DNA of 64,000 bases from Parafilimonas terrae (GCF_900115755.1 NZ_FOXQ01000005.1:248001-312000); one strand, 5' to 3'; positions 44,342-52,946 are shown, counted from the first letter of the stretch. Notes: a model not told the origin generated them from the sequence alone. Translations and numbers: made by a program.

Positions 44342-44971
44342 ATGCGAAACGATTACAACGGCATTGCAAATTATTACGACAGGCTTAGCCGCATTGTGTT
44401 TCAGCGTTCCATAATAAAGGCGCAGGCTTACCTGCTTGAATTTGTGCAGGATAACAACCGCATATTACTGGTTGGCGGCGGCACAGGCTGGATTTTGGAG
44501 GAAATTTCGAAACTCAACAAACAAAATGTATCGGTTGTATATGTGGAGAAATCTGCTAAAATGACTGAGCTTTCCAAAAAAAGAAAATATAAAAATATAT
44601 CCGTAGAATTTGTAAACAGTCCTGTAGAAACTTATACCACGCAACAGCAGTTTGATATTATATTAACGCCGTTCCTGTTCGATAATTTCATCGATAAAAA
44701 AATAAAATATATCTTTTCAAAGCTTGATACTTACCTTAAAAAAAGAGGGTTCTGGTTATATGCCGACTTTGTAAATGATAAGCAAAACAACAAAGCCTGG
44801 CAGCAACTGCTTTTAAAAACCATGTACACTTTCTTTAAACTTACAACCAATATTGAAACCCAAAAGCTGGTTGACCTTAAAGGCTATTTTGAAGAAAAAT
44901 ATGTAATGATAACACAGCAGTTCTATTACAAACATTTCATTCAGGCTGTTGCTTACAGGAAAATAAGATGA
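44342..44971 (+). CDS. Class I SAM-dependent methyltransferase
   Basis: The 209-residue protein begins MRNDYNGIANYYDRLSRIVFQRSI. It has motif I ILLVGGGTGWILEEI, an acidic YVEKSA after strand 2, and FDIILTPFLFDNF as motif II. This resembles UbiE/COQ5-like enzymes in layout. It lies two bases after the UbiA-like gene, suggesting both act on one lipid or quinone-like product. Its stop directly abuts the convergent lipoprotein gene. Confidence 0.82.
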   Translation: MRNDYNGIANYYDRLSRIVFQRSIIKAQAYLLEFVQDNNRILLVGGGTGWILEEISKLNKQNVSVVYVEKSAKMTELSKKRKYKNISVEFVNSPVETYTTQQQFDIILTPFLFDNFIDKKIKYIFSKLDTYLKKRGFWLYADFVNDKQNNKAWQQLLLKTMYTFFKLTTNIETQKLVDLKGYFEEKYVMITQQFYYKHFIQAVAYRKIR

Positions 44972-45415
44972 TTATTGTTTCAGGAAAACAAGGTCGGGCG
45001 ATTGCACCGTATCACTGGTATGATTGGCTTTATCACTCATCCAGAAACGGAAATAACTTGTATCATCTGCAAGTGAACAGGCAGCGAGGTTTGGCGGGTT
45101 AATATTGCCGTAATTATAAGTAAAAACAAAGTCTGCCTTTACGTTTTTCGGCGGGTCGAAATTGGGGATTAAAAAACTGTCAACGCGGGAAAGTGAAGCA
45201 CAGTTAGCCACTTTTGAAATGCGCTGCACCCAAATTGTGTCAACAACATCACCTTCTTTATCGGTACATGTTAATTTAAACTCAACCACTGAAGGCTGCG
45301 GAAACACGGTTGCATTTACGCTTTCAAATTTTAATGCAGGTTTTGTATTGTAAGTATCCTTAGAGCAAGTTACAAATGCGAGCACCAATAAAACAGCGGC
45401 TGATAATTTCTTCAT
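44972..45415 (-). CDS. Hypothetical lipoprotein
   Basis: The protein has about 147 residues from the ATG at 45415 (MKKLSAAVLLVLAFVTCSK). The lipobox AFVTC predicts lipid attachment. The mature part is an all-beta domain (VEFKLTCTDKEGDVVDTIWVQRI, FVFTYNYGN). No family is recognised. It converges on the methyltransferase gene with no gap and is divergent from the LuxE-like gene. Confidence 0.72.
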   Translation of the reverse strand: MKKLSAAVLLVLAFVTCSKDTYNTKPALKFESVNATVFPQPSVVEFKLTCTDKEGDVVDTIWVQRISKVANCASLSRVDSFLIPNFDPPKNVKADFVFTYNYGNINPPNLAACSLADDTSYFRFWMSDKANHTSDTVQSPDLVFLKQ

Positions 45416-45485
45416 TTCTTTGCAATTAATATCAAATTTATACAAAAGGAAACAACATTTAAACATCAGCAATTAAGACTTCATT

Positions 45486-46463
45486 GTGAGCACTTCATTT
45501 GTTAACAAAATTTTTCAGGTTAAAAAAAACTTCACCGGATTGGCGCTTGAATTATTTCATTACCAGCATAAACAAAATACTGTTTATAAAAGTTGGTGCG
45601 ATTGTTTGGGGATTGATATAAACAACATTTTATCAATTCAAAATATTCCCTTTTTGCCCATATCTTTTTTTAAAACACATAAAGTTTTAACCGGCAATGA
45701 AGCTTACGAACTTTTTTTTGAAAGCAGCGGCACCACGCAAACCAATAAAAGCCGGCATTATATAAAAGACATAAATGTTTATACAGAAAGTTTTACCAGG
45801 GGGTTTGAATTGTTTTACGGTGATATTAAAGAATGGTTCATTATAGGTTTGTTGCCATCTTATCTTCAGCAGCAACACTCATCGCTTATAAAGATGGTGG
45901 ATGAATTAATAAAACGAAGCGGCCATGCTGAAAGCGGGTTTTACCTGGATGAAGTTGAAAAACTATACCGGGTTTTACAACAACTTGAACAGCGTCAGCA
46001 AAAAACTTTATTAATCGGTGTTACCTATGCTTTGCTTGATTTTGCGGAGCAATATTCAACTCAACTTTCATCAATCACAATAATGGAAACGGGTGGCATG
46101 AAGGGCAGGCGCAGAGAAATTACACGCGAAGAAGTGCACGCTATTTTAAAAGATCGTTTTAACCTTCAACAGGTACATTCAGAATATGGGATGAGCGAAC
46201 TGCTTTCGCAGGCTTATGCCAAAGCCGGCGGCATTTTTAGTTGCCCGCCATGGATGAAAGTGCTGGTTCGGGATGAAGATGATCCGCTGCTGATAAAAAC
46301 CAGAGGCAAGGGCGCTTTCAATATTATTGATCTTGCCAATGTAAACAGTTGCGCTTTTATTGCCACAGATGATGTGGGAGAAGTATTTGAAGACGGCAGT
46401 TTTTCTGTTGCCGGCAGGATGGATGGCAGCGATATTCGCGGTTGCAGTTTGATGGTTTTATAA
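45486..46463 (+). CDS. LuxE-like acyl-protein synthetase
   Basis: The 325-residue protein starts with GTG (MSTSFVNKIFQVKKNFTGL). It shows FFESSGTTQTNKSRHYI, the ATP/AMP-binding loop of LuxE and related ANL-type acyl-protein synthetases. METGGMKGRRREITREEV, SEYGMSELLSQAYA and AFIATDDVGEVFEDGSF follow. LuxE activates a fatty acid and moves it to a Cys for reduction. Here no LuxC/LuxD is nearby, and in Bacteroidota the substrate is unknown. It lies near the UbiA/methyltransferase pair but is separated by a convergent gene. Confidence 0.8.
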   Translation: MSTSFVNKIFQVKKNFTGLALELFHYQHKQNTVYKSWCDCLGIDINNILSIQNIPFLPISFFKTHKVLTGNEAYELFFESSGTTQTNKSRHYIKDINVYTESFTRGFELFYGDIKEWFIIGLLPSYLQQQHSSLIKMVDELIKRSGHAESGFYLDEVEKLYRVLQQLEQRQQKTLLIGVTYALLDFAEQYSTQLSSITIMETGGMKGRRREITREEVHAILKDRFNLQQVHSEYGMSELLSQAYAKAGGIFSCPPWMKVLVRDEDDPLLIKTRGKGAFNIIDLANVNSCAFIATDDVGEVFEDGSFSVAGRMDGSDIRGCSLMVL

Positions 46464-46496
46464 ATGCTGTTATATTTGCGCTCCGTTCTTTTTAAT

Positions 46497-46578
46497 GCCC
46501 GGGTGGCGAAATTGGTAGACGCACCGTCTTCAGGTGGCGGCGCCGCGAGGTGTGCTGGTTCGAATCCAGTCCCGGGCA
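46497..46578 (+). tRNA. tRNA-Leu (anticodon CAG)
   Basis: Acceptor GCCCGGG pairs with CCCGGGC. The anticodon arm CCGTC-TTCAGGT-GGCGG places CAG at 34-36. A long variable arm (CGCCGCGAGGTGT) marks a class II tRNA, and the T loop is GGTTCGAATCC. The discriminator is A and no CCA is encoded. It follows the LuxE-like gene by 33 bp. Confidence 0.96.
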
Positions 46579-46580
46579 CA

Positions 46581-46609
46581 AGCCTTCAATAATTGAAGGC
46601 TTTTATTTT
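46581..46609 (+). terminator. Intrinsic terminator after tRNA-Leu
   Basis: Arms AGCCTTCAA (46581-46589) and TTGAAGGCT (46593-46601) pair perfectly around TAA and lead into TTTATTTT. It starts three bases after the tRNA. Confidence 0.88.
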
Positions 46610-46630
46610 AAATATTTTCGGGGATATACA

Positions 46631-46666
46631 AAAGGAGCCATGATGTTAATCATAGCTCCTTTACTT
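46631..46666 (-). terminator. Terminator of the coiled-coil gene
   Basis: AAAGGAGC-C-ATGAT pairs with ATCAT-A-GCTCCTTT around GTTA, with one internal mismatch. On the minus strand it is followed by TTTTG, so it terminates the gene ending at 46687. On the plus strand a short T run also follows. Confidence 0.75.
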
Positions 46667-46686
46667 TTTAAAACCAGCCGCTTAAT

Positions 46687-47061
46687 TTATACAGCCGGTT
46701 CTAATTTTTTGAACTCTTTTTTTGTGGCTGCAAATCTTTCCCTGAATGCTTCATAGCGTTCCCTGTTTGCTACGTGATTTATATCCTGCTTAACGGCTTC
46801 AATATCTAAATTTTCATCTTTTGACAAAGCAGCCAGCTTCATTTTTGTTATATGCATTTCATGCCTCAGGTCATCTAATTCTTTTCGCAGTTCTGAAAAG
46901 CTTTTTTCATAAAGCTTTATGCGTTCTTCAACATCATTGCTATTGTTATGTGTTTTAAGCCAAAGCACATAATCATTAAATATCCTCAGCACATTAATAT
47001 CTGAATTCATTTCAGCAATCCAAAGCCTGTATTTTAAATGCAGGCGCATAACTGATGCCAT
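46687..47061 (-). CDS. Small coiled-coil protein, unknown function
   Basis: The 124-residue protein is almost entirely helical with heptad-like stretches (LYEKSFSELRKELDDLRHEMHITKMKLAAL and RERYEAFRERFAATKKEFKKL). It lacks a signal peptide. No family is recognised. It lies 48 bp downstream of the Dps gene on the same strand and may be co-expressed. The start could also be the second Met at codon 5 or the one at codon 18. Confidence 0.68.
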   Translation of the reverse strand: MASVMRLHLKYRLWIAEMNSDINVLRIFNDYVLWLKTHNNSNDVEERIKLYEKSFSELRKELDDLRHEMHITKMKLAALSKDENLDIEAVKQDINHVANRERYEAFRERFAATKKEFKKLEPAV

Positions 47062-47109
47062 TGTTAGAAATATTTAAGGTTCATTATTTTTATAGCATAC
47101 GGGAAAAAA

Positions 47110-47583
47110 TTATTTTAAATGGGCGCGTAACATCCAGGCCATTTTCTCATGCTTTTCCATCAGGCCGGTAATAAAATCTGCAGTGCCGGCATCATGTAAT
47201 TTATCATTGAAATAATTAATGTTCTCACGTAAATGAATGATAATTGTATCATGATCATTCAACAGCGATTTTATAAACCCTTCAGCGCTGTTGGGCTGAA
47301 CAGTTTCTTCTGTTAAATGCGTGAGCTCAATATATTGCCGCAAAGTTGCTACTGCATAATGGCCAAGCACACGAATGCGTTCCGCAATTTCATCAATCAT
47401 ATCCTGCAAAGCCTGGTACTGGCTTTCGAAGTACAGGTGCATGCTATGAAAATTGAGGCCTTCAACATTCCAGTGAGCACCTCGTGTTTTTGTATATAAA
47501 ATAAATTCATCAGCCAGAATGGAGTTTAAAGCATGTGATACTGATGTAAGATTATCTGATTCTATTCCAATTGTTGGTTCCAT
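47110..47583 (-). CDS. dps: Dps-family DNA-protection ferritin
   Basis: The 157-residue protein has a four-helix ferritin fold that stores iron and protects DNA in starvation or oxidative stress. TRGAHWNVEGLNFHSMHLYFESQYQALQDMIDEIAERIR contains the conserved His and acidic ligands of the inter-subunit ferroxidase site. NDHDTIIIHLRENINYFNDK and HEKMAWMLRAHL complete it. The N-terminus is short and not strongly basic, so DNA binding may be weak. It lies upstream of a coiled-coil gene. Confidence 0.92.
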   Translation of the reverse strand: MEPTIGIESDNLTSVSHALNSILADEFILYTKTRGAHWNVEGLNFHSMHLYFESQYQALQDMIDEIAERIRVLGHYAVATLRQYIELTHLTEETVQPNSAEGFIKSLLNDHDTIIIHLRENINYFNDKLHDAGTADFITGLMEKHEKMAWMLRAHLK

Positions 47584-47643
47584 AATAATAATTCAATTTG
47601 AGTTTTCAATATAACTAAGATATAATAAAAAATGCCAATAAAA

Positions 47644-49785
47644 TTAATTAACCGGCAGGCCTAACTCTCTTTCCATAGCTTTTATATCGGGCTCATGTCC
47701 GCGAAAATCTTTAAACATCTTATTATAATTTTCTGTATTGCCGCGGGATAAAATCATATCGCGAAAACGCTGGCCGTTAGCCCTTGTTAAACCGCCATTT
47801 TCTGTAAACCATGAATAGGCATCTTCTTCCAGCATCTTCGTCCATTGATAGGCATAATAACCTGCAGCATAACCGTTGCCCCATATATGCAGGAAATAGC
47901 TGGAACGGTAACGCGGTGGTACCTGCGGCAGATCAAGGCCTGTTACATGCAGGGCATTTTTTTCAAAAGCATCTGCATCTGTTATGATTGTATCTGCGGG
48001 TAAAGTATGCCATTGCATATCCAATGCCGCAGCCGCTATAGCTTCCGTTAAAGCATAGCCCTGGTTAAAGGATGAAGCCTTTTTTATTTTATCAACCAGT
48101 TGCTGCGGAATAGGCTGGCCGGTTTTATAATGCAGTGCATAATTATTTAGCACTTTTGCATCCAATGCCCAATGCTCATTAAACTGTGAAGGAAATTCAA
48201 CATAATCGCGGGCAACGTTAGTGCCGGAAAGCGATGGATAATTTTGATGTGCAAACATGCCGTGCAATGCGTGGCCAAACTCATGAAACATGGTTGTAAC
48301 GTCGTCAAAACTTATGAGTGCAGGCTGGCCAAGCGCCGGCTTTGTGAAATTGCAAACATTATAAATAACCGGTTTTGTTTTTAATAAGAAAGACTGATCA
48401 ACAAGATTACTCATCCACGCTCCGCCTGATTTATTATCGCGTTTAAAATAATCGCAATAAAATAGCGCCAGCGATTTGCCATTTTTATCAAACACTTCAA
48501 ACACGCGTACATCGGGTTGGTAAACTGGTATATCATTGCGCTCTTTAAACGTTAACCCATATAATTGATTAGCCGCATAAAAAACGCCTTTTTCAAGCAC
48601 GGTGTTTAATTCAAAATAGGGCTTTATTTCGCTTTCATCAAGGTCGTATTTTGTTTTGCGCACCTGTTCCGCATAAAATTCCCAATCGTAAGGCTGTAAC
48701 TGAAACCCTCCATTTTGTGCATCAATCAATGCCTGGATATCGGCGGCTTCCTGTTTTGCCTTGCCGGTAACAGCGGGTACCAACGCATTCAAGAACTTAT
48801 TTACAGCCTGTGGTGTTTGCGCCATTTGATCCTGCAATTTCCAGGCGGCATAATTTTCAAAACCCATCAGCTTCGCTTTTTTTGCACGAATGGCAGCAAT
48901 GCGTATAATGCCCGCCCGTGTATCATTTGAATCGCTGCGTTCTGCCCGTATCCAGGAAGCTTTGAATAATTGTTCCCTTGCAGTACGGTTACTTAAAGAT
49001 TGCAGCGCCGGTTGCTGTGTTGTATTTTGTAAAGGAATAAGCCACCCGTTCATATTCTTTGCTGCGGCATCCTGCGCAAATGCATCTTTATCTGACTGCG
49101 GTAAACCAGTTAAAGCGGCAGCATCTTCCACATGCAAGGCGCCTTCTTTTGCTGCGTTAACCAACTGGTTAACAAATTTTGCAGTGAGCGTTGCCTCTTC
49201 TGCATTTAATTTCTTCATCTGTTCTTTATCTACCGCGGAAAGTTTAGCGCCAGCCAATACAAACTGCTGGTAATAATACTCAACAAGCCGCCCGGATTCT
49301 TTATCGAGTTTAAGGTTATTGCGGTTTTCATAAATTGTTTTAACACGGTTAAACAATTTATCATTCAAATACATTTCATCATGCACGGCTGAGAGTTCCG
49401 GGGCAATAGTTTCCTGCAGTTGCTGCAAAGTATCATTTGTATTGGCACCCGTAACTGCATTAAAAGCATTATTTACGCGTCTTAATAAAGCCCCGCTTTT
49501 TTCGAGTGCAACAAATGTGTTTTCAAATGTTGGCGCTGCTGTATTACCAGCTATTGCCTCAATTTCATTTAATTGCTGTTTAATGCCTTCACGCAAGGCC
49601 GGCTCATAGTCTTCATTTTTTATTTTATCAAATGGCGGCGCCTGAAAAGGTAAAGTGCTGGCGCTGCTGAACGGATTGGATGCCGGGAGATCGTTTTTAA
49701 TATTCATATTCACATCACTGTTATTTTTAAAAGATATTAATGCGGCAGAGATGCAGGCAAAAAACAACACAGCTATGTATTTCAT
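47644..49785 (-). CDS. M3-family metallopeptidase, dipeptidyl carboxypeptidase-like
   Basis: The 713-residue zinc peptidase has HEFGH at residues 501-505 (FHEFGHALHGMF) and a downstream Glu ligand region (FPSQFNEHWALD). The N-terminus (MKYIAVLFFACISAALISF) is a signal peptide, so it works in the periplasm. NPFSSASTLPFQAPPFDKIKNEDYEPAL is the usual Dcp/oligopeptidase A-type start. It would cut short peptides. The C-terminus ends FRGHEPDIKAMERELGL, as in the peptidyl-dipeptidase Dcp subgroup. Confidence 0.92.
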   Translation of the reverse strand: MKYIAVLFFACISAALISFKNNSDVNMNIKNDLPASNPFSSASTLPFQAPPFDKIKNEDYEPALREGIKQQLNEIEAIAGNTAAPTFENTFVALEKSGALLRRVNNAFNAVTGANTNDTLQQLQETIAPELSAVHDEMYLNDKLFNRVKTIYENRNNLKLDKESGRLVEYYYQQFVLAGAKLSAVDKEQMKKLNAEEATLTAKFVNQLVNAAKEGALHVEDAAALTGLPQSDKDAFAQDAAAKNMNGWLIPLQNTTQQPALQSLSNRTAREQLFKASWIRAERSDSNDTRAGIIRIAAIRAKKAKLMGFENYAAWKLQDQMAQTPQAVNKFLNALVPAVTGKAKQEAADIQALIDAQNGGFQLQPYDWEFYAEQVRKTKYDLDESEIKPYFELNTVLEKGVFYAANQLYGLTFKERNDIPVYQPDVRVFEVFDKNGKSLALFYCDYFKRDNKSGGAWMSNLVDQSFLLKTKPVIYNVCNFTKPALGQPALISFDDVTTMFHEFGHALHGMFAHQNYPSLSGTNVARDYVEFPSQFNEHWALDAKVLNNYALHYKTGQPIPQQLVDKIKKASSFNQGYALTEAIAAAALDMQWHTLPADTIITDADAFEKNALHVTGLDLPQVPPRYRSSYFLHIWGNGYAAGYYAYQWTKMLEEDAYSWFTENGGLTRANGQRFRDMILSRGNTENYNKMFKDFRGHEPDIKAMERELGLPVN

Positions 49786-49854
49786 ATATTGTACGTTTTT
49801 ACTAAAATACGCATTCTGTTATTTCAATAATAATTTATAACAGCCCCGTAAAAC

Positions 49855-49889
49855 AAAAAAGAGCTCACTGTTTGTGAACTCTTTTTTTT
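49855..49889. terminator. Bidirectional terminator between RRM and M3 peptidase genes
   Basis: AAAAAAGAGCTCAC (49855-49868) pairs with GTGAACTCTTTTTT with one mismatch around TGTTT. Long T/A runs flank it on both strands. It lies downstream of the RRM gene and near the promoter of the peptidase gene. Confidence 0.82.
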
Positions 49890-49905
49890 AATGCGGTTAT
49901 AAAGC

Positions 49906-50211
49906 TTACCACCTGCTGTTGCTATTACTGAAAGACCTTCTGTTGTTGTTATTGCTCCTTGGCCTTTCTTCACGAGGCTTTGCAACAGTTACGCTGATGG
50001 TCCTGCCATCAACAGATGCGCCATGTAATTCTGCAATTGCTTTTTCTGCTGCAGCATCGTCCGGCATTTCAACAAAACCAAAACCACGGCTGCGGTTTGT
50101 GAATTTGTCAGTAATAATTTTTGCTGAAGAAACTTCACCGTATTCTTCAAAATACTCTCTTAAGTCTTCATCCTGTACGTTGAAACTTAAGTTTGAAACA
50201 TAAATGTTCAT
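49906..50211 (-). CDS. RNA-binding protein with a single RRM domain (second copy)
   Basis: This 101-residue paralogue of the gene at 27541 starts MNIYVSNLSFNVQDEDLREYFEEYGEV. It has RNP2 IYVSNL and RNP1 RGFGFVEM, and an Arg/Asn/Ser tail (PREERPRSNNNNRRSFSNSN). It would bind RNA, possibly in cold adaptation. A TATCTTTG box on the minus strand (50345-50352) predicts a leader of roughly 130 nt that contains two near-identical 15-bp repeats, which could serve in autoregulation. Confidence 0.9.
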   Translation of the reverse strand: MNIYVSNLSFNVQDEDLREYFEEYGEVSSAKIITDKFTNRSRGFGFVEMPDDAAAEKAIAELHGASVDGRTISVTVAKPREERPRSNNNNRRSFSNSNSRW

Positions 50212-50344
50212 GCTTGTGTTATAAATTTAAATTAACTAAAGACTGAGAAAATAATATCGTAAAGAATCGGGATAACTATTAGCAGAAAATTCTGTAGCAG
50301 AAAATCTTGTTCAATTACTAAAACTATAAACTCAAAAATCGGCG

Positions 50345-50352
50345 CAAAGATA
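50345..50352 (-). promoter_or_regulatory. -7 box of the second RRM gene
   Basis: On the minus strand the box is TATCTTTG, a full TAnnTTTG match, about 134 bp before the RRM ATG. It predicts an unusually long leader for such a small gene. Confidence 0.45.
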
Positions 50353-50411
50353 CGTTTAAAAAGCTATGTATTTTCTAATAAATACTTTATTTATAATTCT
50401 TAACAATAAGG

Positions 50412-50591
50412 TTAATTGGATTGTTCCTGTAATAACTGCAATGTTTTTGAAATAGAATAACCCGATTGCTCAAATGCTTTTTGAAAAGCTGCAGGGCTGA
50501 TATTAAACTTTTTTGACCAGTATGCAATTTCTTTGGAATGATTAAAATTAGTCTGAACGTTATTGCTGATCTTTTCTTTTGGTTGTGTCAT
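50412..50591 (-). CDS. DUF3606-like small protein, 59 residues
   Basis: The frame encodes MTQPKEKISNNVQTNFNHSKEIAYWSKKFNISPAAF and ends LQLLQEQSN. IAYWSKKFNISPAAFQKAF matches the DUF3606 core (a Trp followed by a helix-turn-helix-like segment). The family is widespread and small, with no known function. It lies 48 bp downstream of the regulator gene on the same strand. Confidence 0.78.
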   Translation of the reverse strand: MTQPKEKISNNVQTNFNHSKEIAYWSKKFNISPAAFQKAFEQSGYSISKTLQLLQEQSN

Positions 50592-50639
50592 TTAATTTTT
50601 ATTATACCGGTTCAATTTACGTGCCTTTTTTTATAAAAT

Positions 50640-50930
50640 TTATTTTTTTACCTGCAGGTATTGCTGTAGCGATTTTACATATTCTTCAAAAGCTTTAATA
50701 CCTTTTGCCGTTATTTTACAGGTAGTATTTGGATAATTATCCTTAAACTCTTTTATCACTTCAATATAACCGGCCTCTTTTAATTTTTGGATCTGCACAC
50801 TCAAATTTCCTGCGGTAGAATTTGTTTTTTCTTTTAAAAAAGTAAACTCAGCCTGCTTTACACTTATCAGTAAACTCATTACTGCAAGCCTTAACTGTGA
50901 ATGTAATATCGGGTCTAAATCTTTAAACAT
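50640..50930 (-). CDS. Winged-helix transcriptional regulator (second copy)
   Basis: The 96-residue winged helix starts MFKDLDPILHSQLRLAVMSLLISVKQAEF. It has NSTAGNLSVQIQKLKEAGYIEVIKEF as recognition helix and the wing region NTTCKITAKGIKAFEEYV. It is a paralogue of the protein at 15602. It lies downstream of two membrane-protein genes in the same operon. No ACTTTG-N5-CAAAGT site was seen upstream of this operon, so it likely uses a different operator. Confidence 0.85.
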   Translation of the reverse strand: MFKDLDPILHSQLRLAVMSLLISVKQAEFTFLKEKTNSTAGNLSVQIQKLKEAGYIEVIKEFKDNYPNTTCKITAKGIKAFEEYVKSLQQYLQVKK

Positions 50931-50981
50931 TATGCTGCCCTGCTTTTATCTTCAACCAATAATATTCTTCTTAGTTATCTT

Positions 50982-51566
50982 TCAATTATGATATAGCTTT
51001 TTGAAACGCGCCCTTAATATTAAACCCGGCACCAGCCAAACTATGAGTGCGGTAACTGCCATTAACAAATAAATACTTGCACTTTGAACAAAGAAAGAAA
51101 CAATGGCAATTAGCATGCAAACAAGCCCGCAAATAATATGGTAACGGAATTTTGTAATCATGCCTGTAATAAATGAAGCAAAAGCAGTAAGCAATAAAAC
51201 AATCGTGATTATAATGTAACCGGCATTTATAAAATTGCCGCAAAGCGCTGCAAATACCGACAGAAAATAACCCGTCCATACATAATCGATTACTTCGTCG
51301 GTGAATGTTTTTGCTTTTTTCTTTTTTTCTTCTCTGTATTGAACCCATGCCTGTATAAAGAACACGGGCGTTAAAAGAAATAAAGGATGAAAAGGAAATG
51401 ACATTGTATTGCTTTCAACAAGCCAGGAAAGCACACAACAAATAAAAATACTTATACCATATATAATACCGCCCAGGCCACTTTCATAAAAATAACCTTT
51501 GGCTTCATGTATCATACGGTTGATAAGCTTAAAGCTTTCTTCGCCTGTTAACTGTTTTTCTTCCAT
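50982..51566 (-). CDS. Membrane protein in the second regulator operon (paralogue B)
   Basis: The 194-residue protein has a cytoplasmic start (MEEKQLTGEESFKLINRMIHEAKGYFYE) and about five to six transmembrane helices. It is clearly related to the protein from the next upstream gene (both have LIxxMIxxAKxxYxExG, then a membrane segment starting YLLWG/IIYGI). No named family. It follows that gene by nine bases and precedes the regulator. Confidence 0.75.
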   Translation of the reverse strand: MEEKQLTGEESFKLINRMIHEAKGYFYESGLGGIIYGISIFICCVLSWLVESNTMSFPFHPLFLLTPVFFIQAWVQYREEKKKKAKTFTDEVIDYVWTGYFLSVFAALCGNFINAGYIIITIVLLLTAFASFITGMITKFRYHIICGLVCMLIAIVSFFVQSASIYLLMAVTALIVWLVPGLILRARFKKLYHN

Positions 51567-51575
51567 AACAAAATT

Positions 51576-52178
51576 TTATTGTGATTTATATTTTGCCCGC
51601 AACAAATAGCCGGGAATTATCCAGGCAGCCAGCATAGCGGCAGGAACACATAAAAACTGGTAATCGTAAACTTTAATAAAGGTTGACAGGATGCATAAAA
51701 CCCAGCAGGCAATGCCGCCATATATCAATGGTTTAAACTTAATGACCACGCCGGTTAAAAATACCGGCATTCCATAAATTGCAAGCAGTATGTGAACGAT
51801 GTGCGTATAGTATTCGCCCGATGTAAGAGGCCCCACAAGAAAACACAATAAAAAAATTACAATGGCAAAAGTTATCCATACATAACTAATTATGGAATCG
51901 GCATAAGTAACCGCTTTTTGCCTCCTGCGCTTTTTCTTTACATAATAAGCCTGGTAAATAAAAACAGGAATGGTTGCAAGCCAAACAATATAGTGATATG
52001 TATAACCAAACACATGCAATAAAACAAACTGCATAATACTGCACGCAAAAACCAGCCAGCCCCAAAGCAGGTACATAAAACCATCTTCTGCATACTTATC
52101 TTTTGCACGGTTTATCATGCTTTCAATAAGCTGAAGGCTTTGCTGCGGAGAAAAATTGTTTTCAGGATTTTCAATCAT
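51576..52178 (-). CDS. Membrane protein in the second regulator operon (paralogue A)
   Basis: This 200-residue protein starts MIENPENNFSPQQSLQLIESMINRAKDKYAEDGFMYLLWGW. Six or so transmembrane helices follow, and it ends GYLLRAKYKSQ. It is the first gene of a three-gene operon with paralogue B and the winged-helix regulator. A TAACTTTC box (52183-52190, minus strand) four bases before the ATG and a TTTG 17 bp upstream form a plausible promoter. Confidence 0.75.
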   Translation of the reverse strand: MIENPENNFSPQQSLQLIESMINRAKDKYAEDGFMYLLWGWLVFACSIMQFVLLHVFGYTYHYIVWLATIPVFIYQAYYVKKKRRRQKAVTYADSIISYVWITFAIVIFLLCFLVGPLTSGEYYTHIVHILLAIYGMPVFLTGVVIKFKPLIYGGIACWVLCILSTFIKVYDYQFLCVPAAMLAAWIIPGYLLRAKYKSQ

Positions 52179-52182
52179 TTTG

Positions 52183-52211
52183 GAAAGTTAAGAAGTTGAA
52201 TGATTGACAAA
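52183..52211 (-). promoter_or_regulatory. Promoter of the second regulator operon
   Basis: On the minus strand, TTTG (52208-52211) and TAACTTTC (52183-52190) are 17 bp apart. The -7 box ends four bases before the ATG at 52178. Confidence 0.5.
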
Positions 52212-52259
52212 TTGATCGGGTTGATACGAGTTAACCTATCAACTCAATTAACCAATCAA

Positions 52260-52940
52260 CTATTGATATGTTGCCCAAACTTTTTCGCTTTGCTCCAGGC
52301 TCCAGCGCGGGTGCAATGGTTTTACCTGTTCTGCTTTGGCCAGTTCAACGGCTTTTTGCACCAATGGTTTTGCAGCATCTTTTCCGCCGCCAAATTGTTC
52401 CGGCGTACCATACACGCTCATAGCCTGCAAATAAGCAGCGCGGGGATTATTAGGATTTAACTGTATTGCTTTTTGCAAATCATCTGCAGCCTGTGCTCCA
52501 TACGACATGTAACGGCTTTGCGGGTCAACAATCATTTGCTGTGTTGCAGCCATGTTGCGCACTGTTAATATTTCTGATTTTGCTTCGTTATCTTTTGCAA
52601 CAGCATCAGCTTTATCTGCAATGGCATTAATACGTGCAGCAAGCGCATCAACTGTGCTGCCAAGGTCAGAAACCTTTACTGCAGTTACGCCTTTTTCATC
52701 GGGAAAATACATCCAGCCAATGCGCGACAAAGCAATACCCTGCCAGTAATATGGAAGCCACTGTGTTTTTTCTGCATCACCAATTCGTTGAAATGCCGCA
52801 GCTATGTTTTCATAATCGGCAACAGTTTTTGCAGAATCAAATTTTTGAAGCTGTTGCTGCATTGCAGCAGTGTATTTATCGCTCTGTGCCTGCGCTGCAA
52901 CAGTACATACAATGGCGGCAGCTAATAGTAATTGTTTCAT
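52260..52940 (-). CDS. Secreted TPR-like protein
   Basis: The 226-residue protein has a signal peptide (MKQLLLAAAIVCTVAAQAQ). All-alpha content resembles TPR repeats (AAFQRIGDAEKTQWLPYYWQGIALSRIGW and ADDLQKAIQLNPNNPRAAYLQAMSVYG). No enzyme motif. It would be a periplasmic protein of unknown role. It follows the 2TM gene by six bases, so it belongs to the same transcript. Confidence 0.78.
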   Translation of the reverse strand: MKQLLLAAAIVCTVAAQAQSDKYTAAMQQQLQKFDSAKTVADYENIAAAFQRIGDAEKTQWLPYYWQGIALSRIGWMYFPDEKGVTAVKVSDLGSTVDALAARINAIADKADAVAKDNEAKSEILTVRNMAATQQMIVDPQSRYMSYGAQAADDLQKAIQLNPNNPRAAYLQAMSVYGTPEQFGGGKDAAKPLVQKAVELAKAEQVKPLHPRWSLEQSEKVWATYQ

Positions 52941-52946
52941 GGTTTA

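Noticed and set aside
52200-52259. Gene or repeat array in the TCAACT-rich intergenic stretch
   Set aside because: It is only a short AT-rich spacer with one 7-bp stem (52220-52243) and no T run.
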